Assembly (NCBI GenBank): GCA_021186555.1
Contig: JAJKFL010000330.1
Coordinates: forward strand, 31,350,944-31,414,943
Origin: Reticulitermes speratus
Lineage: Eukaryota > Arthropoda > Insecta > Blattodea > Rhinotermitidae
Direction of reading: 5' to 3'
DNA: 64,000 nt
Below the pieces are notes generated by a model that was not told where the DNA came from, did no database searches, and saw only the letters and a list, made by a program, of their open reading frames with translations. The translations under genes and the position numbers were made by a program. Positions 52,750 to 63,650 of this stretch are shown piece after piece (the first letter of the stretch is position 1; each line of letters starts with the position of its first letter).

Positions 52750-54081
52750 CGAGGGCTGTCCAAAAAGTATCCGACTATATTTTTTCCCGCGGTAAGTAAT
52801 GGCGAAAGGGTGGGGAAACTGAGCGTAGTGGTAGAAGGGACTTCCATGCGCATGCGTGATTTTTTGCTGCCTCGCAACACCGCCGGATGCGTCTGTCGCT
52901 GCCAGATAGCGAAGTGGTGTAACACGTGTTCGTCGCATTCTCGTTTCGCTCAAGATAACAGAATGTTTGGAGCAGCGATACTGCATCAAGTTTTGTCAGA
53001 AACTTGGGGATACCCAAGCGGAAACAATCCGCAAAATTCAGCAGGCTTTCGGTGATGATGCAATGGGGGTCACTCAAATTAAAGAGTGGTTCAGCCGCTT
53101 TAAAGATGGCCGCATGTCGGCGGACAGTGACCAGCGTTCCGGGAGACCGTCAACGAGCCGAAATGCTGATGTCATTGACAAAGTGCGGACATTGATCATG
53201 GAGGACCGTCGTTTGACCGTCCGGGAAATTGCTGATGAGGTTGGGATCAGCAGAGGTTCCGCAAACACGATTTTAACTGAGGATGTGGGCATGCGAAGAG
53301 TGGCGGCAAAATTTGTGCCCAAGCTGCTTTCGCCGGAGCAGCAACAACTCCGCCTTGAGGTCGCGCAGGACATGCTGGAGTGCGCCAACAGGGATCCTGA
53401 GTTCCTGAAGACTGTGATCACTGGTGACGAGTCGTGGGTGTACGGATATGACCCGGAAACCAAGGTCCAGTCGTCACAATGGAAGCATCCAACATCCCCG
53501 AGGCCCAAAAAAGCACGACACGTTCGGAGCAATGTGAAGGTGATACTGACTGTTTTCTTCGATTACCGGGGTGTTGTGCATCATGAGTACGCACCACTAG
53601 GCCAAACTGTTAATAAGGAGTACTACCAAGAAGTCCTCCGTCATCTTCGTGATGCAGTTCGGCGCAAGAGACCGGAGCTGTGGGACGCACGCAACTGGCA
53701 GCTGCATCATGACAATGCCCCAGCTCATTCATCACACCTGATCCAGGGTTTCCTGGCTAAGCACGGCATTCCGCAGGTTCGCCAGGCTCCCTACTCTCCT
53801 GACATGGCTCCTTGTGATTTCTGGCTGTTCCCGAGATTGAAGACACCGCTAAAAGGCTCCCGTTTTGACAGCCGCGAGGACATCATACAGAACGCGACGG
53901 CGCAGCTGCACACCATTCCAAAACAAGCCTTCCAGAATTGCTTCCAGCGATGGAAGGACCGCTGGGCTAAGTGTGTGGAGTCACAAGGGGCCTACTTTGA
54001 AAGGGATTAGGTATTGTAACCACCCAGATACAGAACTTTTTTTTCCCGGCCCAAGGTCGGATACTTTTTGGACAGACCTCG
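52750..54081 (+). mobile_element. Mariner element, near intact
   Basis: Ends CGAGGGCTGTCCAAAAAGTA and, inverted, CGAGGTCTGTCCAAAAAGTA pair for about 28 bp, with TA at 52748-52749 and 54082-54083. The 1332-bp length and single long frame are those of a full mariner. The inverted repeats differ by few bases, suggesting a fairly recent insertion. Confidence 0.93.
52967..54010 (+). CDS. Mariner transposase (DD34D), start codon uncertain
   Basis: The 347-codon frame covers a complete mariner transposase (family length about 345). Residues 1-110 form the paired helix-turn-helix DNA-binding domain (IKFCQKLG, FSRFKDGRMS, VREIADEVGIS). The catalytic domain has TGDESWVYGYDPE (Asp154), LHHDNAPAHSS (Asp249) and YSPDMAPCDFWLFP (Asp284). 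34 residues separate the last two, giving DD34D. The frame stays open back to a TAG at 52907-52909 but has no ATG there; the first codon listed is TTG, and an ATG at 52963 is in another frame. A one-base change at the start could have silenced an otherwise intact gene. The first in-frame ATG is residue 33, too late to include the full DNA-binding domain. Confidence 0.88.
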   Translation: MEQRYCIKFCQKLGDTQAETIRKIQQAFGDDAMGVTQIKEWFSRFKDGRMSADSDQRSGRPSTSRNADVIDKVRTLIMEDRRLTVREIADEVGISRGSANTILTEDVGMRRVAAKFVPKLLSPEQQQLRLEVAQDMLECANRDPEFLKTVITGDESWVYGYDPETKVQSSQWKHPTSPRPKKARHVRSNVKVILTVFFDYRGVVHHEYAPLGQTVNKEYYQEVLRHLRDAVRRKRPELWDARNWQLHHDNAPAHSSHLIQGFLAKHGIPQVRQAPYSPDMAPCDFWLFPRLKTPLKGSRFDSREDIIQNATAQLHTIPKQAFQNCFQRWKDRWAKCVESQGAYFERD

Positions 54082-54512
54082 TACTTCACGTAAGGGAGTA
54101 AATGAAATTTTGCTCGTATTTTCTTCAGCGGCCGGGACATGAAGCTGGACTTTTGCGTCACATTATGTGGTTTTCAAAGCGCACTTATAAAAAGATGAAA
54201 TTTAAATGTAATTTAAATCTTTTGGATTAGTTTTCAGGATGAACTCTACTGACTGAGACAAACAGATGGATGTTACATTTCCTTTCATATGCATCCATTT
54301 TATGCACTGTGTGCCAAGTATGCATCAGTGACGAATCCCGATCAAGGGGTCAGGTCTAGTGGAAGGGTACACAGTGTCTCCCACCTACCTTCCTACTAGA
54401 CCTGATCTGCGGATAAGGATTCACCACTGACATACATAATATTCTAACCCAAACGTAAAGAAACTGAAAAGCAAACAGATATTTTTCTTTAAATTTTTAA
54501 AATAAATTGTGC

Positions 54513-54527
54513 TGGGTATGTTACAGG
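54513..54527 (+). other. Splice acceptor before glycosyltransferase 2
   Basis: TGGGTATGTTACAG ends in AG at 54525-54526, four bases before the ATG. A TTTTTCTTT run lies 25-45 bases upstream. Mirrors the arrangement at 13797-13811. Confidence 0.6.
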
Positions 54528-54530
54528 CAG

Positions 54531-55520
54531 ATGAAGAGGCAGATGGCTTCCGTGCTGCAGTGGAAGCTGCACCGCCTGTTCTCAGTTCCTCGTCTCATTG
54601 TTTTGGTTGTGGTGATAATTGTTCTTGTGCTACTGTTCAAGCCATCTGAAGATTATATCTTTCTTCCCTACAGACAGGAACTGTTTGACACTGTTGCCAA
54701 CAGTGCCTTCAACGGCTTCGACAATGAGACTGGTACTCTGAACGGAGAATATATCGTCCCAAACATTGTACATTTCTTATTTTTTGATATTCATGAATTA
54801 TCTTTTGTGGATGCAGTGTGTGTGTTGGCAGCATTTAAGAAACAGCGCCCAGAATATATATACTTTCACACAAATGTGGCAGAATTTAAAGGATGTTACT
54901 GGGAGAAATTGAAGAGCACGCCAGGTTTGAGGATAAAATTCAAGAATGTAACATTGCCAGATAAAATATTTGGCCAGGAATTCAGTTCATCATATCACCG
55001 GTGGCATGCGGGGGACGTTGTACGAATAAAGATCCTCATGGAATATGGAGGAATATTCTTAGATAATGATTCCTACTTAGTGAAAAGTCTAGATGAATTT
55101 CGTAAATTTGAAATGACTCTCGGCTGGCCTGAGGAAATGTATTTAGGCACTCAGGTGTTGGTGGCCCATAAAGATGCCAGGTTTTTGCGTCTTTGGCTTG
55201 AAACTTACAGACAGTATTACCCTGACAGGTGGTATTTCAATGCTGGAGAAAAACCCACAAGGGAAGTGCTATGGTTCAAACCTGAATTGGTGCATCGAGT
55301 GAAGTTGTTATTTGGGGTACAAGGTCTTAGTGAAGAACTGTACAGGATGGATCATTGGGATGAATGGCGAAGATTTTACGCTGTACATCTCCTGATCAGA
55401 CATCGTCGGTACCTGGACAGTTGGTGGAATATGTTTCGGTGGCCAAAACTAAACGAAAACAACATCCATGACTATCCAAAACCATTTGGTGAAATGGCCA
55501 GGGAGGCATACTTCTCATAA
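54531..55520 (+). CDS. Type II membrane glycosyltransferase, DXD (Gly_transf_sug-like), paralogue 2
   Basis: Encodes 329 residues from the ATG right after the splice acceptor (MKRQMAS; Met5 is an alternative). A basic cytoplasmic tail precedes a strong hydrophobic segment (residues about 18-36), then a luminal catalytic domain: VPNIVHFLFFD (76-86), HAGDVVRIKILMEYGG (159-174), the metal-binding FLDND with Asp178 and Asp180, LGTQVLVAHKDARFLRLWLETY, and FYAVHLLIRHRRYLDSWW. N65-E-T is a possible glycosylation site. Gaps against paralogue 1 are few (three extra residues, SSY, before WHAGD). The frame is undamaged and differences are largely conservative, so both copies appear to be under selection. 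Acceptor and sugar are unknown. Confidence 0.91.
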   Translation: MKRQMASVLQWKLHRLFSVPRLIVLVVVIIVLVLLFKPSEDYIFLPYRQELFDTVANSAFNGFDNETGTLNGEYIVPNIVHFLFFDIHELSFVDAVCVLAAFKKQRPEYIYFHTNVAEFKGCYWEKLKSTPGLRIKFKNVTLPDKIFGQEFSSSYHRWHAGDVVRIKILMEYGGIFLDNDSYLVKSLDEFRKFEMTLGWPEEMYLGTQVLVAHKDARFLRLWLETYRQYYPDRWYFNAGEKPTREVLWFKPELVHRVKLLFGVQGLSEELYRMDHWDEWRRFYAVHLLIRHRRYLDSWWNMFRWPKLNENNIHDYPKPFGEMAREAYFS

Positions 55521-55590
55521 AGAGAGAGCTGCCATGAGTAATAGTGAACCTGTGTTACTATTTATTAAGTAGAATGTAAACAGACTTTAA

Positions 55591-55855
55591 TTCGATTCCC
55601 GATGGTGTCACTGGAATTTTTCATTGACATAATCGTTTCGGTCACACTATGGCCCTGGGGTTGACTCAGCCTCTAACAGAAATGAATACCAGAAATCTTT
55701 CCTTGGGGGGGGGGGGGGTAAAGGCGGCCGGTGCGTAGGGCTGACAACCTTACCACCTGCATGTGCCGATTGTCTAAATATCTGGGAGCCTCAACCTCCT
55801 GGGACCCTAAGGGCCTGTCAAGGCCTGTAATGGGGATTGCTTTACCTTTAAACAG
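55591..55855 (+). repeat. SINE-B, head-truncated, in the 3' region of glycosyltransferase 2
   Basis: Starts within the B box (AATTCGATTCCCGATGGTG) 70 bases after the stop codon and continues through the SINE-B body to CAGGCCTGTAATGGGGATTG. AAACAGACTTTAA at 55577 and 55852 are the duplicated target, so the insertion lies in the gene's 3' UTR. Confidence 0.85.
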
Positions 55856-56422
55856 ACTTTAAGTGTGGTCATTTATGACAATGCAAATATGTGATGATGA
55901 TTCACTTCTGTGGATGCTGAGTCCATTGTAGCCTCAGTATTATACTGGTGGTAACTTATATACTGATGCCTAAGATTAATCACAGTATTAACTGTTTGAA
56001 GACTAAAATGAATGTAAGTAATATTTAAAAATTCAGTTTGTACGTCACAGAAAACAGACTGCATCTCTGTTATAAAGACTGATCAGTAACTGCTGTTTAG
56101 GGACATAACTGCTTTTAATTGGGTGATTTTACAAAGTGCATATTTGTAAATACACTATGGGGGGAAAATGCAGAGTTTTTGAATGTTAAATTTCGTGGTA
56201 CATGGAGTAACCACTGTGCTTTAACTTTAAAGGGTTACTGTAGTACTGGAGGAAGACCTCTAATCATACATGTTATTAATTTCTATGCAGTGCCTATTTT
56301 CTGTCTCTCTTAATTTCCTTTCACTTCACAACTTTATATGCCTGTTGATCAAAAATGGTTTTGTAACTGATAAATGTGCCTAAGGGAGGAATGAGTTTTT
56401 ACATCACTGACATAATCGCTTG

Positions 56423-56428
56423 AATAAA
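56423..56428 (+). terminator. Possible poly(A) signal of glycosyltransferase 2
   Basis: AATAAA about 900 bases after the stop and downstream of the SINE-B. Other AT-rich candidates exist, so the assignment is weak. Confidence 0.3.
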
Positions 56429-56647
56429 ATTACAAGACCTGTAACATATTCACATGTACATGCAAGTATCACCTGTAACAAAATCTCAGTGAACCCAAAT
56501 AGTTTTCCCATCTTGGATACTTCTGTTTCACACAGTATTCCTAATTAAGAACAAGTGATAACAACGAATATTGTAATATTACCATACACAGCCTCAACTG
56601 TTCTGATGTAACTCAAGAACATTGGTCTATGTAAAAACCTCAACGAT

Positions 56648-56745
56648 CCCCCTGATGATGGCAATGTAGAAGTGCCGAAATGCATATTGGGGTAACCTTT
56701 TAATAAAGAAATCAATGACAAAACTTGGTTTGGTGCATTTGTTGG
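56648..56745 (+). ncRNA. Type I hammerhead ribozyme in a single arm
   Basis: CCCC 56648-56651/GGGG 56689-56692, CUGAUGA, U, stem II GGCA/UGCC, GAAA, a short AU...AU stem III and the terminal word GTGCATTTGTTGGT at 56733-56746. Closely related to the arm at 7228-7330; the opposite arm is missing. Confidence 0.65.
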
Positions 56746-57119
56746 TGTGAGTTAATCAATTGTACAAAAATGCATGGTGAATATAATGTGAAATTTAATG
56801 TGAAAATTAAGTGCATTATATGCTTTTGTTGAATCATTGGTTCTCATTCCTTCATTTTTGTAACGCATGTTTCAGAAATGACAGCACAGAACAATGTACA
56901 TATATTGAATTTGCAATGTACGTCTCAGTGTAGGATGCTGAGTTAAAAATTCATGTCACTGCCCTTGTTCCTGCCAAGGATAGTAATAACGTAGGTCTGT
57001 ATTATAAGGGTGATAACACAACATACTGCACACATGTCTGTGACATCAAAGAAGAAAACCAAAAACATTCTGGAGACTAACCCCTTGTTACATAACCTAA
57101 CTTATAGCATGCACAGCAC

Positions 57120-57530
57120 ATCTTTTCTACAGAGCATATATTGTCGTGTGTGGCCTGTCTGTACCATGTTTTTCCACATCATCTCATAAACGGCACCATT
57201 TTCGGAAAAAAAGTTTTTGAACATACAATGTGCGTTTCGATTTTCTTTACAAATTCTGTTTGAAATATTTCTCATTGTAAGAAGAATTCAGCGAGATATT
57301 ATAAATGTAGATAGGTCTTCACGTAAAGTACCCGTTACTCTTGTCAGATATTAATGGAACTTGAATTTTCTCAACAGATTTCCGAAAAATACTCAAATAT
57401 CAAATTTCATGAAAATCCGTCCAGTGGGTGCAGTGTTGTTCCTTGCGGACAGATGGGACGGATAGACAGACATGATGAAGCTGACTGTCGCGTTTCACAA
57501 TTTTGTGAAAGTGCCTAAAAATTGGAAATG
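57120..57530 (+). repeat. 400-bp dispersed repeat, copy 3
   Basis: TCGTGTGTGGCCTGTCTG, CATAAACGGCACCATTTTCG, CATTGTAAGAAGAATTCAGC, AGTACCCGTTACTCTTGTC, CGTCCAGTGGGTGCAGTG, ACAGACATGATGAAGCTGAC. Between glycosyltransferase 2 and the quiet 3' region. Confidence 0.78.
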
Positions 57531-57539
57531 CCAGATCCA

Positions 57540-60415
57540 TATGAAACTAAAAACTGATTCAGAAGCCTAATATGGTGCTGATGATGACTTACGAGGCTAA
57601 TGATGTGCTTGAGTAGCAGTGGTAACAATCCCAGTGTACCAGGGAGTTCATAAAACTGTGTTTTAGGACTCACCTCATATTATATCTGCTCTGCTTGGTG
57701 CTCCCGATATCCCACATTAAATCAAATTTATGATGGTAAGACTTTACAGCAGTGATGGTTGAAGTCCCAGCCAGTCGATACCATACTGCAACAAATGTTA
57801 AATTTTTCCACTGGATGGTAAGCTTAACCAAATCAAGTTCACCAGTACTTCATCACACAGTGGTGCAGTGCTGTATCATAATCATTAATACGTTTTGATG
57901 CCGGCTAACATACAGCATGTGTCACAGCTGACTTAACGGTATTCATGTGCTAATGAAAGATTTAATATCTGGTTAATACATTTTTCACATCATAGAAGAG
58001 AATTTTGTGGGTAGTCTTAAGTTTTGAGAGATTTTTGGAAGGAGGCATCAAAGTAATTGGAAAGAATCTGGCTTATTGCCATGTCGGTGCCTGCAATCGC
58101 ACATGAACTGCCCTAGGATTGAGGGTCTGTGTATATGCAGAGGTCATGGCCTGATACAACTACACAGGTACGCTTGTTTGATACAGTTTTCTCAGATCTT
58201 ACATGTGTGTGTGTGTGTGTCACACAGGAGATGTTAGAATTTTATACGAATTTCGGTTTCAGTACTCGAGGGACAAGACCATTTGGAGAACCCAGGTATA
58301 GACGCAAAATAGTGTTAAAAGGAATGAAAGAAATGGGGCATGACGATGCCATCTGTATTTAGCTGGCTGAGAAGGGTGCTCAAAGCAATGTTTTCATGAA
58401 GAAGGTAATCAACCTGTGAATTTTATAGAAGCAGGTAATTTCTTGACTGATGAAAACTGAATAACAACTGCAGCTGTATGAATTACTGAACGAGATGTGC
58501 GAGTAATCATGAATGGGGGGTCGTGATGAATCTAAGGAATGTTGTCATAGCCACTTTACAGTGCTAACATTGAATTCATCTGCAGGAGTATTTCCCCTGG
58601 CTGAATCAGTTGAATGGCCAAAGATTCCAATTGGTTGCTGCTCTAGCATGTAGCAGTTAAGGTACTATATCCAATTTTCTGAAGTCCTTTTATGCATACA
58701 TGAACAGATTTATTATTTAGTAGAAGATATATATGTTTCAGTTAATGGAATGAAGAAATTGATTGTTCAGTTTGCTGGTGTCATGAAAATGGTCATTAAC
58801 TGACTGGCAAAATCATATTCAGTAGTACATCATAATCTGTTTTTGACAATATAATGCCTTCAGCAGAACCTTCTCAGGCTAGCAGCTGCATGAGGTGGTT
58901 GAATGGTGAGTGAAGTGAATTCAGTTTCAGGGAAGCTGAATTCAATGTACCTGATGATGAGAACAGAGATGGCTCTCGAAATGTTGGTTTACTTCCTGTT
59001 CAATCACCTGACACATTGCTAGCCCAAGAAAGTTTTATTGAATTTAGTCACCATGAAAGCTTTAGATTATATAATTGTAGCGACTTTTTCACTCCCAAAG
59101 TGAGCGATTTTAGTTCCTGTACCAGAGACCAATCTTTAGGCTTGTAGTATATTCACTGAACTATAAAGAGTGTAATTTTCCATCCATAATAGAATTCATA
59201 TTCTCAAAATTTGCTAGAATGTAGTTAGGGACTTTTCTCTTGAGACCAATGATTTGTTAAATCATTAACAATGTGAACAGCAGACAGGTCAGGTCTGTAT
59301 AATTCAAGTAGCAGGGACCATGCACAACTCACCATGATAGTAATGTGCTTCAATTGAGGTTTAGCATTTCAACACATGTCCACCCTCTGCCATCTACTCT
59401 TCAGAATCTGAAAAGGTATTAAATTGAACTTGTTACCAGCAAAACATTTTTTAATATGAAATTAGTTTTTTGTACATACTTCTTGCAGAACACAATCCAA
59501 CGTCAAACAAACCACAAGTAAGCAAAGTACATAATGTTTCTCATACACCAAAGACCATTGAAAGAAACACATTTAGTTCATCCAAATACACAACCAGCAA
59601 ATATAAACCATTGCTCAATCGGCACCTTAGGTAGTGTATGGATATAATATAAAGCCTTTATACCAAAATATTGAATGAAGTCCTATGAATTTCACTGCAG
59701 AAGCACTTCTTGAAGAAGCTGTTACAAGAAGTATCCCGTTGATTGCAGACACATTGGTAAATCCAATCATAATAATGCACAACATGAAAATAATTTTTTG
59801 AAAAGAATCAGCATTCATTTTTAGGGATGCAAGACAGTTCGAAATTTGGAATATCTGCAAGTTTATAATAATTGACATGTTTAATATTCTCCCATACACA
59901 TAAAAACAAAGAAACATTTGGTGGCAGCAAAATCCTGTAATACTGGAAGAGAATAGGGAAGTTTGATATCAGATTCAAAATTACTAATTCAAATATTTTA
60001 TAATGGAAGAAATTTTTTTTTAACTTTAAAGACTCGATACAGACATTAATCTTAATTTTTCAGATAGGCTTGTTTTCGGCAGCACCGCCATAAATGGCAA
60101 AACCACACGGTTATTGGCCCATGGCCTCACTACAGAGAGCAGCCTCAAAATTTGGACTGGATAAATAAAACAAAGCCAGAAACTCTCAGAAGTATTTTTG
60201 AAAATGAGGGAAAGAAACTGTGTACTTTATTTGAGTTAAGAGAAAGATCAGGTTCTGCCATCAGCGTTCAGCTCCTTGATGCCCCAAGTGTGTAAATGTC
60301 AGTCACCCAAAGTACCATCCCTGTCTGCAATTGCTTTGCCAGTTCATCATGTTTCAATATTTCTAAATCTGCTTTCATGTTCATACACAATCGTGTAACA
60401 CTCTGGCTTTATCTA
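57540..60415. other. Repeat-poor interval, no gene recognised
   Basis: Unlike the rest of the window, almost no family repeats are visible. There is a (GT)9 run at about 58207. 58951-58990 has a chance or very old CUGAUGA...GAAA arrangement. No frame over 100 codons on either strand. Confidence 0.4.
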
Positions 60416-60417
60416 TC

Positions 60418-60818
60418 ATCACATACAAGGGATATTCAATGTGTAATGTTCCCTAGGTCATAAAAATTAAATGAGAAGTCACTACAACATATCTCATTTA
60501 TCTCAATGTATCATTACTTGTCAACATAATCCCCGATCACATTGATGCATTTGTCAAATTCTGGCACAAGCTGAAAAATCCTGTCATAATAAGCTAGAAG
60601 TTGGGTTCTTAAATTTACAACCATTCATGAACAGCCATTTCCACTTCCTCATTATTGTGGAATGTGCCAAGATGGGACAAATGCACCAATGTGCTCAGGG
60701 ATTGTGTTGAAAAATAATGATATGTCAGTGGAATAAATAAACTACATTTAACATTGTAATTATTTCTCATTTGATTTTTTATGACCTTGGGAACCATACA
60801 TATTGAAAATACCTTATA
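60418..60818. mobile_element. Mariner-like deletion derivative
   Basis: The left end ACAAGGGATATTCAATGTGT...TCATAAAAATTAAATGAGAA mirrors the right end (TCATTTGATTTTTTATGACC...TTGAAAATACCTTATAC) over about 50 bp. On the minus strand between them lies the transposase tail TFHNNEEVEMAVHEWL, then after a frameshift LLAYYDRIFQLVPEFDKCIN and VIGDYVDK, stop: the C-terminus of a mariner-type (SETMAR-like) transposase. All catalytic parts are deleted. Confidence 0.82.
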
Positions 60819-60819
60819 C

Positions 60820-62725
60820 ATTAATTGACGAGAAACCTCGGCTCTTGGTAATGATGGTATAGTGACACAGTTTTGAAAACAGATGGGTTGGGTTGAGGTA
60901 CCAAGAAGAATAGTTATGGTTGTATGATTCTTTTAGCATCTCAAAGCTTAACATTTTGTGGAGAAAATGAAAAGACAATGCATCTTTGTTAAAAGGAAAC
61001 TATTTCGGTATCTTAGAATTATTGATTGAATATGATCCATGTTTGGAAGACTACAATAATTCTTCAAAATACCAGTAACTAAAATTTCAAACTAATATTT
61101 TCAAATTAAAATATCCAGTGAAAAGTATCACTTGTATGCACCTTCGTATTTAGGATGGTTGGTGCAACGGAATTATGCACTTGTTATCAATAACAAAGGA
61201 AATCTGAAAACAGTCATCAGTATCAAACAACCAAATAAATATGCAAAGTGCTGATGCAAGTCTTCTTAATTTTTTCAAATGGGCAACAGAAATGTGGACA
61301 ATTAATTCAGTTTTACTAGTTTGGAACAGGAACGTCTGAAATATACATTTTGCCTGCAGTCCATTTACACGTTACGTTTCTTTACATTTCTTTCAGAAAT
61401 GTATCTGCGGATTGATACACGCATTGCCAAAGATGATAACTGTCCTTGTAAGCTGGCTCTGTCATTGTTAGTAATGGTTCACTATGTCATAATTAATCCT
61501 AAACATATTTTGTATTTAGACACTTTACCATAAAATCTTTCGAGATCATAGAAGAAGCTTTGTGAAATGAACATGTGTATCAATTTTTACAATTTAATAC
61601 AAATGTTTGTTTTTACATTCAGAATAGCTTGCGTCTGTCTGGCCATGGCTCTGTGACACATCGTAGTGAATACTGTAATTTCTAGAAGCAGCTGCTGCAG
61701 TTGTTACCTGTGTGGTCTCAGATTGTTGAATGTTTTATTTATTCAGAGACATGTTGGAACAGTTGTTAAAAAGAGTTCAGTGTAATGGTTGAAACATATG
61801 CCATGATCAATTCAAAACATCTCTATGGCTGGCACCCTTTCACAGTCATAAAATTTGTTATTTTACAGCTGTTTTAAAGTGAAACCTAATACGTCAATTT
61901 GTCAGTCTGTGATTAATTTATTATATCATTTTAAGCTCTCCTTTTCATCTTTAAAAATTACATATCTATGGCTAACTGGACTGGGCTGTCACATCATTTT
62001 CCAGCGTATGAATAATAGAACTTCCATCTTCAGCATCACCATTTCTGCTTTAACATAACATACATAGGTGCAGTAAAAATGGAATGAGAAAATTTATTGC
62101 AAATCAAAATAGTTAATTCCCTGAAATAAACTTCTGAAACAAAAGTATGATGCTTTTAAATAATATACAAATCTCTTTCATATCAGAACAGTAATATTAT
62201 TATTATTACCTAGAAATCATAAAAAAGAATTTCACAAAAAATGTTACTTCCAAAGAGTCTGCTTAAAAAATACCTGTACTGGCTGAGAATATTAAAAGAA
62301 TGGACATAATCAAGTGGCATTACAAACGCGTATTCATGAAGCATGATTATCTCCATCCTTAAATTTACCTTTTCCTATGTTGACTGGTCAACTACGACAA
62401 AGAATTTAACATTCTGATTTGTGTTCTTAATGGCTATCATGTTAGTTATAATTAAATAAATCACACTGACAAATATTGTTGCATTACTGCATATACTACC
62501 CATACTGGGCTATATGCTAATTGCTGAAGCCAAAATTCAGTGCCATAGCGAATGCAATATCAACCAGTGCATTGTTTGTCGAACAAATAACAAAATAATC
62601 AAATATACGGGAAACATATTGTGTTCATCCTGTAGCATGGGGTTGTACAACTATTTTTAATGCATGGAATAGATCAATGTCGGTGAAAAACACAATTACA
62701 ATTTATGGGAAAACTGTACATTGTT
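60820..62725. other. Unassigned AT-rich interval
   Basis: No repeat family or coding pattern recognised on either strand. Confidence 0.4.
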
Positions 62726-62734
62726 TTAAATATG

Positions 62735-62835
62735 CTGCATGTTTCGGCTCTAATGGGCCATATCAGTCCTTGTATAAAAATATGTCCATTTTTATACAAA
62801 GGCTGATATTGGCCAATTAGGGCTAAAGTATTTTT
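62735..62835. repeat. Small fold-back, decayed hammerhead type
   Basis: TGCATGTTTCGGCTCTAATGG and AATTAGGGCTAAAGTA arms face each other around TTTATACA words. The minus strand reads CUGAUAUGGCCC...GAGCCGAAACAUGC, a hammerhead layout with two core bases missing. Confidence 0.45.
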
Positions 62836-62939
62836 TTTTAATAAGTTTAAGTTGTGTTTGATGGTATTCTTAATTTGTTGACACAAAACACACCGGGATG
62901 TCACACATCACGAACACAATAAATTAACTTTATATTTAT

Positions 62940-63165
62940 TAAAACAAGAACCAACTAGATGCACAATCACTATTAATAACTATAATAGTAGTATTACATT
63001 AAACCCGACATGTTTCGGTCAGGTACCTGACCATCTTCAGGGGTATACTACATTAAAATGCGTAGTCCATATGTTAAACACACGTGAGATGTGAGCCTAT
63101 ACTGAGTACTACTATTAAAGTTTTTTTAATAGTGATTGTGCATCTAGTTGGTCCTATTTTTAATA
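62940..63165. mobile_element. Fold-back with one hammerhead arm
   Basis: Left end ACCAACTAGATGCACAATCA pairs with right end TGATTGTGCATCTAGTTGGT at 63134-63153 (20 bp perfect, with more beyond). The ribozyme occurs only in the left arm; the right arm has lost it by deletion. Confidence 0.75.
63003..63044 (-). ncRNA. Type I hammerhead ribozyme motif
   Basis: Minus strand: ACCC/GGGU stem I, CUGAAGA, U, stem II GGUCAGGU/ACCUGACC (fully self-complementary), GAAA, ACAUGU, cut after C. All core bases present. Confidence 0.72.
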
Positions 63166-63309
63166 TATACAAGATGCACGGTGATAACAATATTAAGAAC
63201 TTTATATTGTTCATTCCGTGCATTGTCAATAACTAATTTGCAACACTCAGACCAACAAAATGCAAAATATTGTTTCTTAGATAATTATATTATAATATCA
63301 CATAAAATA

Positions 63310-63350
63310 TTCCTACATGTTTCAATTCCCAAGGGATCATCATCAGGGAA
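63310..63350 (-). ncRNA. Type I hammerhead ribozyme motif, left arm
   Basis: UUCC/GGAA stem I, CUGAUGA, U, stem II of GAUCCC/GGGAAUU with a mismatch, GAAA, ACAUGU, cut after A. Confidence 0.68.
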
Positions 63351-63608
63351 CCAACCAAAGCAATACTGTATAAAACTAAATTGGCAACTATTGTACACAG
63401 CAGATGTGTTGTAAAAGAGTAAAATAGTTAAAATGTAGACAAATCTTTGTAGTATAGTTGTATAAGTGTACTGTATACCAAGATCCAGTACATTTATACA
63501 ACTATGCTACAAAGAATTGTCAACATTTTAACTATTTCACTCTTTTACAACATGTCTACTGTGTGCAAAGGTTGCTAATTTAGTTTTATGCAGTACTGCT
63601 TTGGTTGG

Positions 63609-63650
63609 CTCCCTGATGATGATTCCTTGGGAATTGAAACATGTAGGAAT
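63609..63650 (+). ncRNA. Type I hammerhead ribozyme motif, right arm
   Basis: CUGAUGA 63613-63619, U, stem II GAUUCC/GGGAAUU, GAAA 63636-63639, ACAUGU, cut after A63645. Stem I (UCC/GGA) is one pair shorter than in the left arm. The outer word TGCATTTTGTTGGT lies at 63696-63709. Confidence 0.67.

Noticed and set aside
52684..53077. Overlapping frames on both strands at the mariner's 5' end
   Set aside because: They are shadows of the transposase and its untranslated region; only the DD34D frame has family motifs.
58951..58995. CUGAUGA...GAAA arrangement like a hammerhead
   Set aside because: Stem III and stem I cannot be formed convincingly, and the conserved terminal word is absent; probably chance or beyond recognition.
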